Assembly (NCBI GenBank): GCA_023396535.1
Contig: JAEWWD010000035.1
Location: 1-16,203, forward strand
Reading direction: 5' to 3'
DNA: 16,203 bases
From: Bacillota bacterium
Lineage (GTDB): Bacteria; Bacillota; Clostridia; Christensenellales; CAG-138
Shown here: positions 7,168-13,773 of the stretch, piece by piece
How the letters are laid out: every line of letters starts with the position of its first letter
How positions within the stretch are numbered: position 1 is the first letter of the stretch
Notes under the pieces: generated by a model
Databases searched by the model: none
What the model was told of the DNA's origin: nothing
The model's input: the letters and a program-made list of their open reading frames with translations, nothing else
Position numbers and translations under genes: made by a program

Positions 7168-7440
7168 ATGGCAAACATCGAGAAAAAAGCCGACGATAAA
7201 AAGCCGGCGGAAAAGAAAGCCGACAAGAAGCCCGCGAAGGCTAAAAAGACGTTCCGGCTGTTCCAGTACGTCAAGGAAGTCGCCGGGGAAGTCAAAAAGC
7301 TGATCTGGCCGACCGGCAAAGAACTTATATCCCGCACCGGCGCCGTGTTCGCGTTCCTGGTCGGTATGGCAATACTGATCGGCATACTCGACCTGATATT
7401 TACACAGGGCGTTTCGCTCATCGCGAAAATCGGCGCGTAA
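7168..7440 (+). CDS. secE: Preprotein translocase subunit SecE
   Basis: A 90-residue single-span membrane protein of the SecYEG channel. The first 27 residues are a lysine- and alanine-rich tail (repeats of KKPAEKKADKK type), followed by the diagnostic amphipathic segment EVKKLIWPTGKEL and one transmembrane helix (AVFAFLVGMAILIGILDLIF). The length is typical for the short Firmicutes SecE with a small extension. It lies between rpmG and nusG in the standard order; the ATG at 7168 is preceded by GGGGGAT at slightly long spacing. Confidence 0.95.
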   Translation: MANIEKKADDKKPAEKKADKKPAKAKKTFRLFQYVKEVAGEVKKLIWPTGKELISRTGAVFAFLVGMAILIGILDLIFTQGVSLIAKIGA

Positions 7441-7504
7441 AGCCCATCGCGATTTAAGGCGTATTCTTCCGCGTGTGCTCTTTTAAGAAAGGAGGCCGGA
7501 GTAT

Positions 7505-8023
7505 ATGGATGAAGCCAAATGGTATGTGGTGCATACCTATTCCGGCTACGAGAACAAAGTAAAGGAAGACCTTGAAAAATCCGTGGAGAACATGGGCCTG
7601 CAGGAGCAGATTCTGGAGGTCAAATATCCCACGGAGGAAACCATTGAGGTCGGCAAGAACGGCAAGAAGAAGACAACGCTGCGCAAGGTGTACCCGGGTT
7701 ACGTCATGGTCAAAATGATCATGAACGATAAAACGTGGTATGTCGTACGCAACACGCGCGGCGTCACGGGCTTCGTAGGGCCGGGAAGCAAGCCCATACC
7801 GCTCACGGACGAGGAAGTCACCGCCATGGGCGTGGAGCGCATCCCCATCGTGCTCAACATCGAGGTGGGCGAAAACGTGCGTGTGGTATCCGGGCCCCTC
7901 GAGAAATTCATCGGCCGCGTAGAGACGCTCGACGCCGAGCGGCAGAAGATCAAGCTCGTGGTTTCCATGTTCGGGCGCGACACGCCCGTGGAGCTGGATT
8001 TTGTTCAGGTTCAAAAGCTGTAG
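7505..8023 (+). CDS. nusG: Transcription elongation/antitermination factor NusG
   Basis: A 172-residue cytosolic protein, the usual length. The NGN domain (about residues 1-110) starts WYVVHTYSGYENKVKEDL and contains KVYPGYVMVKM and TRGVTGFVG. The C-terminal KOW domain contains VGENVRVVSGPLEKFIGRVE and ends VELDFVQVQKL. It binds RNA polymerase and links transcription to Rho or the ribosome. A strong AAAGGAGG precedes the ATG at 7505. Unusually, the stop codon is followed within 15 bases by a MITE-like repeat that separates it from rplK. Confidence 0.96.
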   Translation: MDEAKWYVVHTYSGYENKVKEDLEKSVENMGLQEQILEVKYPTEETIEVGKNGKKKTTLRKVYPGYVMVKMIMNDKTWYVVRNTRGVTGFVGPGSKPIPLTDEEVTAMGVERIPIVLNIEVGENVRVVSGPLEKFIGRVETLDAERQKIKLVVSMFGRDTPVELDFVQVQKL

Positions 8024-8037
8024 CCTTTGGCTGCAGC

Positions 8038-8238
8038 AATGAACAATTAACAATGAATAATGAACAATTCAGGAGGAAACCCCCGCGGGGTTTCTCTGAA
8101 TGTAGGGGAGGTTTCTCCCGGCATTATTCGCGGTTGGAATTGGTGATGAACAGCGATATTTTATAACTGCATAGGGGAAAACCCGCAGGGGTTTTCATCA
8201 ACAATTATTCATTATGCACTGTTCATTATTAATTATAA
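8038..8238. repeat. MITE-like palindromic element, copy 1 (between nusG and rplK)
   Basis: The AT-rich ends are imperfect terminal inverted repeats: 8047-8069 matches the complement of 8203-8225 at 19 of 23 positions. Inside each end is a hairpin: GAAACCCC/GGGGTTTC (8076-8094) and GAAAACCC/GGGTTTTC (8177-8196). The left 31 bases (8038-8068) match copy 2 (13589-13619) at 30 of 31 positions. There is no transposase or other reading frame. It occupies nearly all of the 275-base gap between nusG and rplK. Calling it a non-autonomous mobile element is inference from the structure and the second copy. Confidence 0.75.
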
Positions 8239-8298
8239 AAGTGGGAGGGGGAGGCACCCCGTTCACCACGCACTACAACACAGTAGGAGGAAACAGCA

Positions 8299-8724
8299 AT
8301 GGCAAAGAAGATCACAGGCTATGTGAAGCTTCAGATCAATGCCGGCAAAGCCACGCCGGCGCCGCCGGTCGGCCCCGCGCTCGGTCAGCACGGCGTCAAC
8401 ATCATGGGCTTCTGCAAGGAGTTCAACGAGCGTACCGCCAAACAGGCGGGTCTGGTCATCCCCGTGGTCATCACGGTGTATGCGGACCGTTCCTTCACCT
8501 TCATTACCAAGACGCCTCCGGCCGCAGTCCTCATTAAGAAGGCTATCGGTTTGGAAAGCGGTTCCGGCGTTCCCAACAAGACCAAGGTCGGCACCATCAC
8601 CAAGGCGCAGGTCAGGGAAATCGCCGAACTGAAAATGCCGGATCTCAACGCGGCGAGCGTGGAAGCGGCAATGAGCATGGTAGCCGGCACGGCGCGCAGC
8701 ATGGGCGTCGTGGTGGCAGAGTAA
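8299..8724 (+). CDS. rplK: Ribosomal protein uL11
   Basis: A 141-residue protein of standard length, part of the GTPase-associated centre of the 50S subunit. It begins MAKKITGYVKLQINAGKATP and has the proline-rich linker motif PPVGPALGQHGVNIMGFCKE, followed by the rRNA-binding C-terminal domain ending AGTARSMGVVVAE. TAGGAGG lies 8 bases before the ATG at 8299. rplA follows 13 bases later, so the two are co-transcribed. Because the repeat upstream contains strong hairpins, expression from the rpmG promoter may be reduced; no consensus promoter is obvious directly before rplK. Confidence 0.97.
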   Translation: MAKKITGYVKLQINAGKATPAPPVGPALGQHGVNIMGFCKEFNERTAKQAGLVIPVVITVYADRSFTFITKTPPAAVLIKKAIGLESGSGVPNKTKVGTITKAQVREIAELKMPDLNAASVEAAMSMVAGTARSMGVVVAE

Positions 8725-8737
8725 GGGGGGCGGCGCA

Positions 8738-9430
8738 ATGAAACACGGCAAGAAGTATGTAGAGAGCAAAAAGCTCATCGACACCACCCGTCAGTATGAC
8801 CCTCGCGAAGGCCTTGATCTGGTCCTGCAGACCGCGAAAGCCAAATTCGACGAATCCGTCGAAGTGCACGTCCGCCTGGGCGTCGACTCCCGCCACGCGG
8901 ATCAGCAGGTTCGCGGCGCGGTGGTTCTGCCGCACGGCACGGGCAAAACCGTCCGCGTATTGGTGTTCGCCAAGGCCGACAAAGCGCGCGAAGCACAGGA
9001 AGCCGGCGCGGATTTCGTGGGCGACGAGGATCTCGTGAAAAAGATACAGACCGAGAACTGGTTCGGCTTTGACGTTTGCGTCGCCACGCCGGATATGATG
9101 GGTCTCGTCGGCCGCATCGGCCGCGTGCTGGGCCCCAAGGGCCTCATGCCCAACCCCAAGAGCGGCACCGTCACCATGGACGTCGCCAAGGCGGTCAAGG
9201 ATATCAAAGCCGGTAAAGTCGAATATCGTCTGGATAAGACCAACATCGTGCACTGCCCCGTGGGCAAGGTCTCCTTCGGCGCCGAGAAGCTCGAAGAGAA
9301 CCTGACCACCCTCATGGAAGCCATCATAAAGGCGAAGCCCGCCACCTCCAAGGGTACTTACCTCAAGAGCGTGGTGCTTTCCTCCACGATGGGCCCGGGC
9401 ATCAAGTTCAATCCCCTGCGTTTCAGCTAA
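8738..9430 (+). CDS. rplA: Ribosomal protein uL1
   Basis: A 230-residue protein of standard length, forming the L1 stalk of the 50S subunit. Recognisable segments are KKYVESKKLIDTTRQYDPREGLDL at the N-terminus (shortened here), the VRGAVVLPHGTGK rRNA-binding region, the central LGPKGLMPNPKSGTVT motif and the C-terminal KSVVLSSTMGPGIKFNP. The start ATG at 8738 follows a GGGGGG-type site. In many bacteria L1 also represses its own operon by binding an mRNA mimic of its rRNA site; I cannot identify such a site here with confidence. Confidence 0.97.
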   Translation: MKHGKKYVESKKLIDTTRQYDPREGLDLVLQTAKAKFDESVEVHVRLGVDSRHADQQVRGAVVLPHGTGKTVRVLVFAKADKAREAQEAGADFVGDEDLVKKIQTENWFGFDVCVATPDMMGLVGRIGRVLGPKGLMPNPKSGTVTMDVAKAVKDIKAGKVEYRLDKTNIVHCPVGKVSFGAEKLEENLTTLMEAIIKAKPATSKGTYLKSVVLSSTMGPGIKFNPLRFS

Positions 9431-9434
9431 ACAG

Positions 9435-9464
9435 TTGACAGCGCGGCGGGAAGCGTGATATACT
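9435..9464 (+). promoter_or_regulatory. Promoter of the rplJL unit
   Basis: Consensus TTGACA (9435-9440), an 18-base spacer and TATACT (9459-9464) with an extended TG at 9456. It starts 5 bases after the rplA stop codon and drives the L10 leader and rplJL independently of upstream transcription. Confidence 0.75.
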
Positions 9465-9487
9465 GCTTCCCGGCAATCAGAGTTTCG

Positions 9488-9597
9488 CCAAAGACAGCAG
9501 GCGCGGCGTCCGCCGCTTAATTTCCTGCCGAGGTGAGCGCACATATGTATTGTGATGCGATCCTTGCGTTTTTGGCGTGAGGATCGCATTTTCGTTC
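9488..9597 (+). ncRNA. Ribosomal protein L10 leader with attenuator hairpin
   Basis: The leader contains the conserved L10-binding fold: AAGACAGCAGG (9491-9501), an arm GCGGC/GCCGC (9503-9516), then CTTAAT and CCTGCCGAGGT (9524-9534), with GCAGG pairing to CCTGC. It is followed by a terminator-like stem, ATGCGATCCT (9555-9564) with AGGATCGCAT (9580-9589), and a TTTTCGTT tail. By family knowledge, excess L10(L12)4 binds this leader and lowers rplJL expression. The downstream hairpin suggests control by attenuation here. Confidence 0.8.
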
Positions 9598-9680
9598 CCC
9601 GCGCCCGCCGGGCCGGATGAACAGAAAAGCACGCGGTACTGAATACGTGTGAAGTAATTTATGAAGAAGGAGGTGAAACC

Positions 9681-10202
9681 ATGGCAAACGTTCAGAATAT
9701 CGAAATGAAGGCTGCCAAGGTCGCCGAAGTACAGGAAAAGTTCCAGAAAGCCAAATCCGTGGTCATGTTCGACTATCGCGGACTGACGGTGGAAGAGGTA
9801 ACCAATCTTCGCGTGGAAATGCGCAAGGCCGGCATTGAGTACGTCGTGCTCAAGAACGGCATCGTAGAGCGCGCCGCCGAAGCCGCCGGCATCGATGCGT
9901 CCGTAAAGGAACTGCTCAAGGGGCCCAGCGCATTCGCGTTCGGGTATGAGGATGCCGTCGCGCCCGCGCGCATACTCAAGGAGTTCATCAAAAAGACCAA
10001 GAAGTGCGCCATCAAGGGCGGCGTAGTCGAGAACAAGGTCGAGAACGCGCAGATGATCAACGCGATTGCGGATCTGCCGTCCCGCGAAGTCCTCATCGCC
10101 CGCCTGCTGGGCAGCATGATGTCCCCGATCTCGGGTCTCGCCATCGTGCTGGACCAGATCGCAAAGAAACAGGGCGGCGCCGAAGCCCCCGCTGCGGAGT
10201 AA
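9681..10202 (+). CDS. rplJ: Ribosomal protein uL10
   Basis: A 173-residue protein of standard length and the base of the L7/L12 stalk. The N-terminal domain shows KAKSVVMFDYRGLTVEEVTNLR and the conserved LLKGPSAFAFGYEDAVAPARIL. The C-terminal helix that binds L12 dimers ends in LDQIAKKQGG plus an Ala/Glu tail. The ATG at 9681 has an excellent AAGGAGG site. It is preceded by its own promoter and the L10 leader, and rplL follows after a 51-base gap, so the two are a regulatory unit. Confidence 0.97.
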   Translation: MANVQNIEMKAAKVAEVQEKFQKAKSVVMFDYRGLTVEEVTNLRVEMRKAGIEYVVLKNGIVERAAEAAGIDASVKELLKGPSAFAFGYEDAVAPARILKEFIKKTKKCAIKGGVVENKVENAQMINAIADLPSREVLIARLLGSMMSPISGLAIVLDQIAKKQGGAEAPAAE

Positions 10203-10253
10203 TGGCCGCGTAGGCAACCCTAATTAAAAGAAAGTACAAAAAGGAGAAGTACC

Positions 10254-10619
10254 ATGAATAAAGAGCAATTGATCGCCGATATCAAGGCCATGTCCGTATT
10301 GGAGCTTTCCGAGCTCGTTAAGGCTCTCGAAGAGGAATTCGGCGTATCCGCCGCCGCCACCGCCGTTGCCGTCGCCGGCCCCGCCGTGGCTGAAGCCGTG
10401 GAAGAGAAGACCGAGTTCGACGCCATCCTCAAGGAAGTCGGCCCCGAGAAGATCAAGGTCATCAAGGTTGTGCGCGAGCTGACCGGCCTGGGCCTCAAAG
10501 AGGCGAAGGATCTCGTCGACGGCGCTCCCAAGCCCATCAAGGAAGGCGCTTCCAAGGAAGAGTGCGAGAAGATCGCCGCCGCGTTCAAGGAAGTCGGCGC
10601 GACTGTCGAAATCAAGTAA
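10254..10619 (+). CDS. rplL: Ribosomal protein bL12 (L7/L12)
   Basis: A 121-residue protein of standard length. The N-terminal dimerisation domain (IKAMSVLELSELVKALEEEFGV) is joined by an Ala/Val-rich hinge (AAATAVAVAGPAVAEAVEE) to the C-terminal factor-binding domain, including IKVIKVVRELTGLGLKEAKD and the LVDGAPKPIKEGAS loop. It has an AAGGAG site ahead of the ATG at 10254. A strong terminator follows 18 bases after the stop codon. rpoB, the usual next gene in Firmicutes, is not here. Confidence 0.97.
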   Translation: MNKEQLIADIKAMSVLELSELVKALEEEFGVSAAATAVAVAGPAVAEAVEEKTEFDAILKEVGPEKIKVIKVVRELTGLGLKEAKDLVDGAPKPIKEGASKEECEKIAAAFKEVGATVEIK

Positions 10620-10637
10620 TCAGCCGATACGCAAAAT

Positions 10638-10664
10638 CCCGGAGGCTTGCCTCCGGGTTTTTTT
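10638..10664 (+). terminator. Strong terminator after rplL
   Basis: CCCGGAGG (10638-10645), loop CTTG, CCTCCGGG (10650-10657), then seven T. A near-ideal intrinsic terminator that closes the ribosomal cluster. Confidence 0.92.
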
Positions 10665-10706
10665 GTGGGGGAGCCGGCTCGTTTGTTCGTCGTGATCGTT
10701 TCCTAA

Positions 10707-10735
10707 TTGACTTCATTTTGCACAGATGTTATAGT
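10707..10735 (+). promoter_or_regulatory. Promoter of the cyclic-di-GMP gene
   Basis: TTGACT (10707-10712), 17-base spacer, TATAGT (10730-10735) with an extended TG at 10727. A second perfect TATAAT (10775-10780) with a poor -35 lies downstream. The 5' leader to the ATG at 10862 is 80-120 bases of AT-rich sequence with no riboswitch fold that I recognise. Confidence 0.65.
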
Positions 10736-10861
10736 CAACGTAAAGACCTCTCTCATTTGCAAACAGACTTGTTATATAATGGTGTTTTCATATTTTCACC
10801 GCCTGTTTATGCTGATATTTCATCTATAGCAAATAGACAGAAGAATAAGGATGTCATTATT

Positions 10862-12712
10862 ATGGACAAACTGCTGAATTATCCTGATATTGGAACTCTC
10901 CGAGACTTTTCTGATAAATTGATTCTGAAAACATTAATGGAAGTCTCTACCGATTCGATCTATTTTAAAGATACTGAATCACGCTTTATATATGTCAACA
11001 GAGCGGAATCCCTAAAACGCAAGGTAGAAGACCCATCTGAAATGATCGGAAAATCCGATTATGATTATATGCCGGAAGAATTAGCCGATGGCACATTTCA
11101 TGAAGAACAGGCAATTATGCAGGCGGGCAAGCCCAGCATCGGAAAAATAGAAAAGAAAACGGAGCCGGATGGAACTGTTACGTTTGGGTCGGCGTCGAAA
11201 TATCCGCTTTATGATTTTAAGGGGGAAATCATTGGCACCTGGGGTATTACCAGGGATGTAACCGAGATTCAGACGACGCGGGAAATGTTGTCTCAAGCTA
11301 ACGCCAGGCATCTGACCATGATTGAAAACATTTCGGATGTGATTGAAATTGCGGATATCAATGGAGTGGCAAAATATATCAGCCCGAACGTTCAACATGA
11401 TTTTGGCTGGGCTGCTGAAGAAATGCTGGGCAAATCGGGCTTTGATTTCGTTCATCCTGACGACTGTTCCGACGTCCGGAGAATCTATAAAGAACTGCTC
11501 AAAACGCCGGATATCGTATTATCCGGCGAATTTCGAATCAGGTGTAAAGACGGCAGTTATAAATATATTGAAATAAGCGGCAGGAATCTGATTAACGATC
11601 CTTTAATCGAAGGATTTCTGTTGAACTACCGTGACATCAGCGAGCGAAAAGAGACGGAGGAAGAAATTCGTTTTCTTAGTTTTCACGATTCTCTGACCAA
11701 CCTGTATAACCGGTCGTTTTTTGAAGTGGAAAAGAAACGGCTGGATACTGATCGGCAGTTGCCCTTATCCATCATTATGGGGGATGTAAACGGATTAAAA
11801 TTGACGAATGATACTTACGGACATACGGAGGGAGATAAACTCCTGGTTGAAATCGCCAATATTTTAAAGAAATGCTGCAGGAAAGAAGAAATCATCGCCA
11901 GGGTCGGCGGGGATGAATTCTGCATCCTGTTGCCGCAAACGGACTCAGCGGCTGCGCAGAGGATTTGCTCGTGTATTTACCAGGAGTGCGACAAGTATAA
12001 GGCCGGTAAAGGCAAAAAATCTTATTATCCCAGCATCTCTCTGGGGCATTCTACGAAGGATACCCCTGATCAGTCTATCAATCAGGTACTTAAAGATGCC
12101 GAGGACTATATGTACCGCAAAAAATTGCTCGAACGCAATACGACGCATAGTTCGGTCATCAATTCCATTCAGGCGACCATGCGTGAGAGCAATAATGGAA
12201 CGGAAGAGCATTCCAACAGAATGATAAAATTGTCGATCGAATTGGGATCGGCGTTGGGGCTTTCAGGCGAGCAATTACTTGAGCTGGATTTATTATCCCG
12301 GCTGCATGATATCGGTAAAATCTGCATAGATGAAAGAATTCTGGCCAAACCGGGGAAACTGACCGAATCGGAATGGGCAAAGGTGAAACGGCATCCGGAA
12401 GTCGGCTATAAAATCGCGCAGGCTTCGACGGAGCTTATCCGAATATCCCAGCTTATTCTCAACCACCATGAGCGTTGGGATGGCAACGGGTATCCGCAAG
12501 GCTTGAGCGGAGATCAAATACCCCTGCTTTCGAGAATTATCGCCGTGATAGATGCTTATGACGCCATGACGCAGGATCGGCCCTACAGAAAAGCCATGAC
12601 AAGGGAATCGGCAATCAACGAAATCATTGACAACGCGGAGAAACAATTTGACCCCTATATCGCAAAGGTCTTTGTGGAGCAAGTTTTGCATGAACCCTGG
12701 GAAAGGCACTGA
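10862..12712 (+). CDS. PAS-PAS-GGDEF-HD-GYP cyclic-di-GMP signalling protein
   Basis: A 616-residue protein with no clear membrane segment. The ATG at 10862 is chosen because the frame upstream runs back into rplL; AAGGA lies 11 bases ahead, a weak site. Domains: PAS 1 (about 20-140), PAS 2 (about 148-268, ending NYRDISERKETEEE), a GGDEF diguanylate cyclase (about 269-435) with intact GGDEF at 349-353, and an HD-GYP phosphodiesterase (about 445-610) with LHDIGK (His482-Asp483) and HHERWDGNGYP (535-545). Both catalytic signatures are intact, so it could make or degrade cyclic-di-GMP under control of the PAS sensors. The inhibitory RxxD site reads RKEE (Asp replaced by Glu). The gene is much AT-richer than its neighbours: 26 G/C in bases 11281-11340, against 42 of 60 in rplA at 9121-9180. 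This suggests horizontal acquisition. Confidence 0.93.
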   Translation: MDKLLNYPDIGTLRDFSDKLILKTLMEVSTDSIYFKDTESRFIYVNRAESLKRKVEDPSEMIGKSDYDYMPEELADGTFHEEQAIMQAGKPSIGKIEKKTEPDGTVTFGSASKYPLYDFKGEIIGTWGITRDVTEIQTTREMLSQANARHLTMIENISDVIEIADINGVAKYISPNVQHDFGWAAEEMLGKSGFDFVHPDDCSDVRRIYKELLKTPDIVLSGEFRIRCKDGSYKYIEISGRNLINDPLIEGFLLNYRDISERKETEEEIRFLSFHDSLTNLYNRSFFEVEKKRLDTDRQLPLSIIMGDVNGLKLTNDTYGHTEGDKLLVEIANILKKCCRKEEIIARVGGDEFCILLPQTDSAAAQRICSCIYQECDKYKAGKGKKSYYPSISLGHSTKDTPDQSINQVLKDAEDYMYRKKLLERNTTHSSVINSIQATMRESNNGTEEHSNRMIKLSIELGSALGLSGEQLLELDLLSRLHDIGKICIDERILAKPGKLTESEWAKVKRHPEVGYKIAQASTELIRISQLILNHHERWDGNGYPQGLSGDQIPLLSRIIAVIDAYDAMTQDRPYRKAMTRESAINEIIDNAEKQFDPYIAKVFVEQVLHEPWERH

Positions 12713-12734
12713 ACGGGAACCCTTCCATCTCATG

Positions 12735-12766
12735 TCTGGAGGTTATGATCTGCCTCCAGATTTTTT
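12735..12766 (+). terminator. Terminator of the cyclic-di-GMP gene
   Basis: TCTGGAGG (12735-12742) pairs with CCTCCAGA (12753-12760) around a 10-base loop and is followed by six T. It lies 22 bases after the stop codon. Confidence 0.9.
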
Positions 12767-12876
12767 ATATCAGGTTAACAATACGCTCATACGGGCGTTT
12801 CGTATCTAAAAATGAGGCGAATGGAGGCACATTTCTCCGTTTCCTAAGGAAAATAGGGAAATTTACATGAATACAC

Positions 12877-12905
12877 TTTACATTGAAGCCGTACTTGGCT
12901 ATAAT
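12877..12905 (+). promoter_or_regulatory. Promoter of the UPF0316 gene
   Basis: TTTACA (12877-12882), 17-base spacer and a perfect TATAAT (12900-12905). An inverted repeat CTTGGC/GCCAAG (12894-12899 and 12920-12925) straddles the -10 and the likely start site and could be an operator or a 5' hairpin. Confidence 0.7.
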
Positions 12906-12976
12906 CATCTTCGACTCTCGCCAAGCGTGGGAGCATTTTCCAGGTATTGTACCGGACGAAAGGAGGAAATCGACCT

Positions 12977-13588
12977 ATGAGCCTGTTTGAAGCGCTGGCG
13001 GCATTCGCGAAGACGCAAAGCGTGTGGGTATATCTCTTTATTTTCTTTGGAAAGCTGCTGGAGGTCACGACGTCGACGTTGCGCCTCGTGCTCATCAACC
13101 GCGGCATTCGCGCGGTGGGCAGCATGATCGCGGTGCTGGAGATCACGCTCTGGCTCATCATTACCAGTACCGTGCTGTCCGGTTTCCAGTCCGACCCGCT
13201 GAAAATAGTAGTTTACGCGCTGGCCTTCGGCCTGGGCAATTTCATGGGCTCCTGGCTGGATGAAAAGCTGGCGTTCGGCCTTTCCTCCATACAGGTGGTG
13301 GTGCCGGACGAGGGATCCGCCCATACGCTGTGCGACGCGCTCAGGGGAAAGGGGTACGGCATCACCTCCCTCGATGTGCGCGGTATGGACGATCAGAAGC
13401 ATTATATGATGCTCATGATGATACGCCGCAAATTCCTCAACGAGGCGCTGGACCTGATCGCGAAAACGAGCGAAAAGGCCGTTATCACCGTCAGCGACGT
13501 AAAGGTGCAGAAGGGCGGCTATATGCGCATGCCTGCGGGCCGGCATTTTAGCCTCCACAACAAGGTGCCGCCGAAGAACTATAAATAA
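12977..13588 (+). CDS. UPF0316-type membrane protein with C-terminal DUF2179 domain
   Basis: A 203-residue protein. The ATG at 12977 is chosen because AAAGGAGG lies just upstream; a longer in-frame start at 12947 precedes that site. The N-terminal half has about three hydrophobic segments (VWVYLFIFFGKLLEVTTSTL, MIAVLEITLWLIITSTVLSG, IVVYALAFGLGNFMGSWL) including the typical early ETTST-like motif. The C-terminal half is a soluble DUF2179 domain starting IQVVVPDEGSAHTLCDALR and continuing to VITVSDVKVQKGGYM. It matches the UPF0316 family (Bacillus YebE-like) by eye. The function of this family is not established. It has its own promoter; its terminator is inside the repeat element that begins at the stop codon. 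Confidence 0.82.
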   Translation: MSLFEALAAFAKTQSVWVYLFIFFGKLLEVTTSTLRLVLINRGIRAVGSMIAVLEITLWLIITSTVLSGFQSDPLKIVVYALAFGLGNFMGSWLDEKLAFGLSSIQVVVPDEGSAHTLCDALRGKGYGITSLDVRGMDDQKHYMMLMMIRRKFLNEALDLIAKTSEKAVITVSDVKVQKGGYMRMPAGRHFSLHNKVPPKNYK

Positions 13589-13773
13589 AATGAACAATTA
13601 ACAATGAAAAATGAACAATGGTGGAAACAATTCCTGCGGGATTGTTTTGAATAATAGAGATATTGATTACTCCCAAATGCGGAAGCGGCGCGTTTTTTCA
13701 CGCGCCGCTTTTATAATTGTTAGAAACTCCGCAGGAGTTTCCTCCTTCATTGTTCATTTTGCATTGCTCATTC
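13589..13773. repeat. MITE-like palindromic element, copy 2 (between convergent genes)
   Basis: The AT-rich ends 13600-13620 and 13748-13768 are inverted repeats matching at 19 of 21 positions. Subterminal hairpins are AAACAATTCC/GGGATTGTTT (13625-13647, one G-T pair) and GAAACTCC/GGAGTTTC (13723-13741). The left end matches copy 1 at 30 of 31 bases. A weaker interior similarity to copy 1 surrounds GATATT (13659-13664 against 8155-8160). The left end abuts the UPF0316 stop codon and the right end covers the stop codon of the minus-strand kinase gene. There is no coding capacity. Confidence 0.75.
13683..13712 (+). terminator. Terminator inside repeat copy 2
   Basis: AAGCGGCGCG (13683-13692) pairs perfectly with CGCGCCGCTT (13701-13710) around an 8-base T-rich loop, ending in TTTT. 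It probably terminates the UPF0316 gene. The equivalent interior part of copy 1 lacks this hairpin, so it may be local sequence rather than part of the element. Confidence 0.8.

Noticed and set aside
8024..8298. Repeat copy 1 as a CRISPR or short ORF-bearing insertion sequence
   Set aside because: There are no regularly spaced direct repeats with unique spacers and no reading frame with a binding site.
8645..9589. 314-codon minus-strand frame opposite rplA
   Set aside because: Shadow of rplK/rplA; composition biased and no start signal.
10740..10861. Possible cyclic-di-GMP riboswitch upstream of the GGDEF gene
   Set aside because: The leader is AT-rich and lacks the paired arms and tetraloop/receptor elements of known classes.
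10562..10861. N-terminal extension of the GGDEF protein back into rplL
   Set aside because: It overlaps rplL and crosses the strong terminator and the promoter at 10707, so the extra 100 codons are not translated as part of this gene.
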